The notes beneath the pieces were generated by a model that was not told the DNA's origin, ran no database searches, and was given only the letters and a program-made list of their open reading frames with translations. Shown piece after piece: positions 63,292 through 64,000 of a stretch of 64,000 nucleotides of DNA. This DNA comes from Butyrivibrio sp. (GTDB lineage Bacteria > Bacillota > Clostridia > Lachnospirales > Lachnospiraceae): assembly GCA_017535785.1 (NCBI GenBank), contig JAFXTN010000037.1, positions 248,001-312,000 on the forward strand. The letters run 5' to 3'. The first letter of the stretch is position 1, and each line of letters begins with the position of its first letter. A program made the translations under genes and the position numbers.

Positions 63292-64000
63292 ATGAAAAAT
63301 TTCGAGAAATACCAGCGTCAATATTTTATGCCGCCTAAGTGCACATACGAGTGGGTTAAGAAGGATTATGTAGATCATCCGCCCATCTGGTGCAGTGTTG
63401 ACCTTAGAGACGGAAACCAGGCACTTATCGAGCCCATGAGTCTAGATGAGAAGCTTGAGTTCTTTACTATGCTGGTTGATCTTGGATTTAAAGAGATAGA
63501 GATCGGATTCCCTGCAGCTTCAGAGACAGAGTTTGAGTTTGCAAGAACTCTTATCGAGAAGAACATGATCCCCGATGATGTTACTGTTCAGGTTCTTACA
63601 CAGGCAAGAGAGCACATCATCAAGAGAACATTCGAGGCTGTACAGGGTGCACCCAGAGCGATCATCCACCTTTACAATTCTACATCTGTAGCTCAGCGTG
63701 AGCAGGTGTTCAAGAAGAGCAAGGAAGAGATCAAAAAGATCGCGATCGAAGGAGCTAAGCTTCTTGATAAATTAGCAAAAGAGACTACAGGTAATTTCTC
63801 TTTTGAGTATTCACCCGAGAGTTTCCCCGGAACAGAGGTTGATTACGCAGTAGAGGTTTGTAATGCGGTTCTTGATGTATGGAAGCCTACCAAGGAGAAC
63901 AAGGTTGTCATCAACATCCCTACAACAGTTGAGATCGCAATGCCTCACGTATTCGCTACACAGGTTGAGTATATAAGCAAGAATCTTAAGTATCGTGACG
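63292..64000 (+). CDS. leuA: 2-isopropylmalate synthase, N-terminal part (runs off the right edge)
   Basis: The first 236 codons are present. [17 protein letters not shown] contains the metal and substrate loop of the DRE-TIM metallolyase family, and [18 protein letters not shown] and [18 protein letters not shown] fit the long LeuA subgroup. It condenses acetyl-CoA with 2-oxoisovalerate, the first step to leucine. GGAGG precedes the ATG. The C-terminal regulatory domain lies outside the window. Confidence 0.93.
   Translation, partial: MKNFEKYQRQYFMPPKCTYEWVKKDYVDHPPIWCSVDLRDGNQALIEPMSLDEKLEFFTMLVDLGFKEIEIGFPAASETEFEFARTLIEKNMIPDDVTVQVLTQAREHIIKRTFEAVQGAPRAIIHLYNSTSVAQREQVFKKSKEEIKKIAIEGAKLLDKLAKETTGNFSFEYSPESFPGTEVDYAVEVCNAVLDVWKPTKENKVVINIPTTVEIAMPHVFATQVEYISKNLKYRD

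Overview
The window looks like a chromosomal segment of a motile, anaerobic, Gram-positive Clostridia bacterium, most likely a Lachnospiraceae of the Butyrivibrio/Pseudobutyrivibrio type. This is inferred from the flagellin gene, LL-diaminopimelate aminotransferase (DapL), DUF4250 and TraX-family genes, a cytosolic esterase-GH43 polysaccharide-degrading enzyme, strong AGGAGG ribosome sites, and moderate-GC, purine-rich coding strands. No tRNA, rRNA, CRISPR array or intact insertion sequence was seen.

Left part (1-11.8 kb). A flagellin gene runs off the left edge. Next come an AgrA-type LytTR response regulator and an AgrC-type histidine kinase. Facing the kinase is a 27-codon peptide gene with a near-perfect ribosome site, followed by an 85-bp interrupted inverted repeat. 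From about 3.5 to 11 kb the DNA becomes very AT-rich and holds a tightly packed six-gene operon. It encodes a radical SAM enzyme of the spore-photoproduct-lyase type, a divergent lactate/malate-dehydrogenase-fold protein, an MFS transporter, two different ATP-grasp ligases and a second DapF-like epimerase. I read this as an undescribed small-molecule (amino-acid-derived) biosynthesis and export cluster, acquired horizontally. The remnant of a serine recombinase, inactivated by a nonsense codon, lies on its right flank together with other gene debris.

Middle part (12.4-42 kb). Housekeeping resumes with a CobA-type corrinoid adenosyltransferase fused to a methionine-synthase-activation-like domain, then ClpB, whose second Walker B glutamate is glycine. 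An exopolysaccharide control module follows (CpsB phosphatase, CpsC, CpsD kinase, LCP ligase, a catalytically dead sortase-B-like lipoprotein and a secreted coiled-coil protein) with no glycosyltransferases beside it. After that come hisC, a small exporter, a methyltransferase, a polytopic membrane protein, divergent dapF/dapL, a SEC-C protein, a TGS-less threonyl-tRNA synthetase behind a structured leader, a GT39-like membrane protein, the esterase-GH43 fusion with a tandem 20-bp operator, a flavodoxin pair, and trkA/trkH for potassium uptake.

Right part (42-64 kb). This holds TraX, thymidylate synthase, a beta-CASP metallo-beta-lactamase protein, a DUF3048 lipoprotein, dihydrofolate reductase and a lipid kinase. 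An LRR/VWA/MoxR trio and zinc-ribbon/YARHG/amidase envelope genes follow. Then comes a complete thiamin operon under a TPP riboswitch (thiW-thiM-thiE-thiD-thiS-thiF-thiG-thiH-thiC), and the start of leuA at the right edge.
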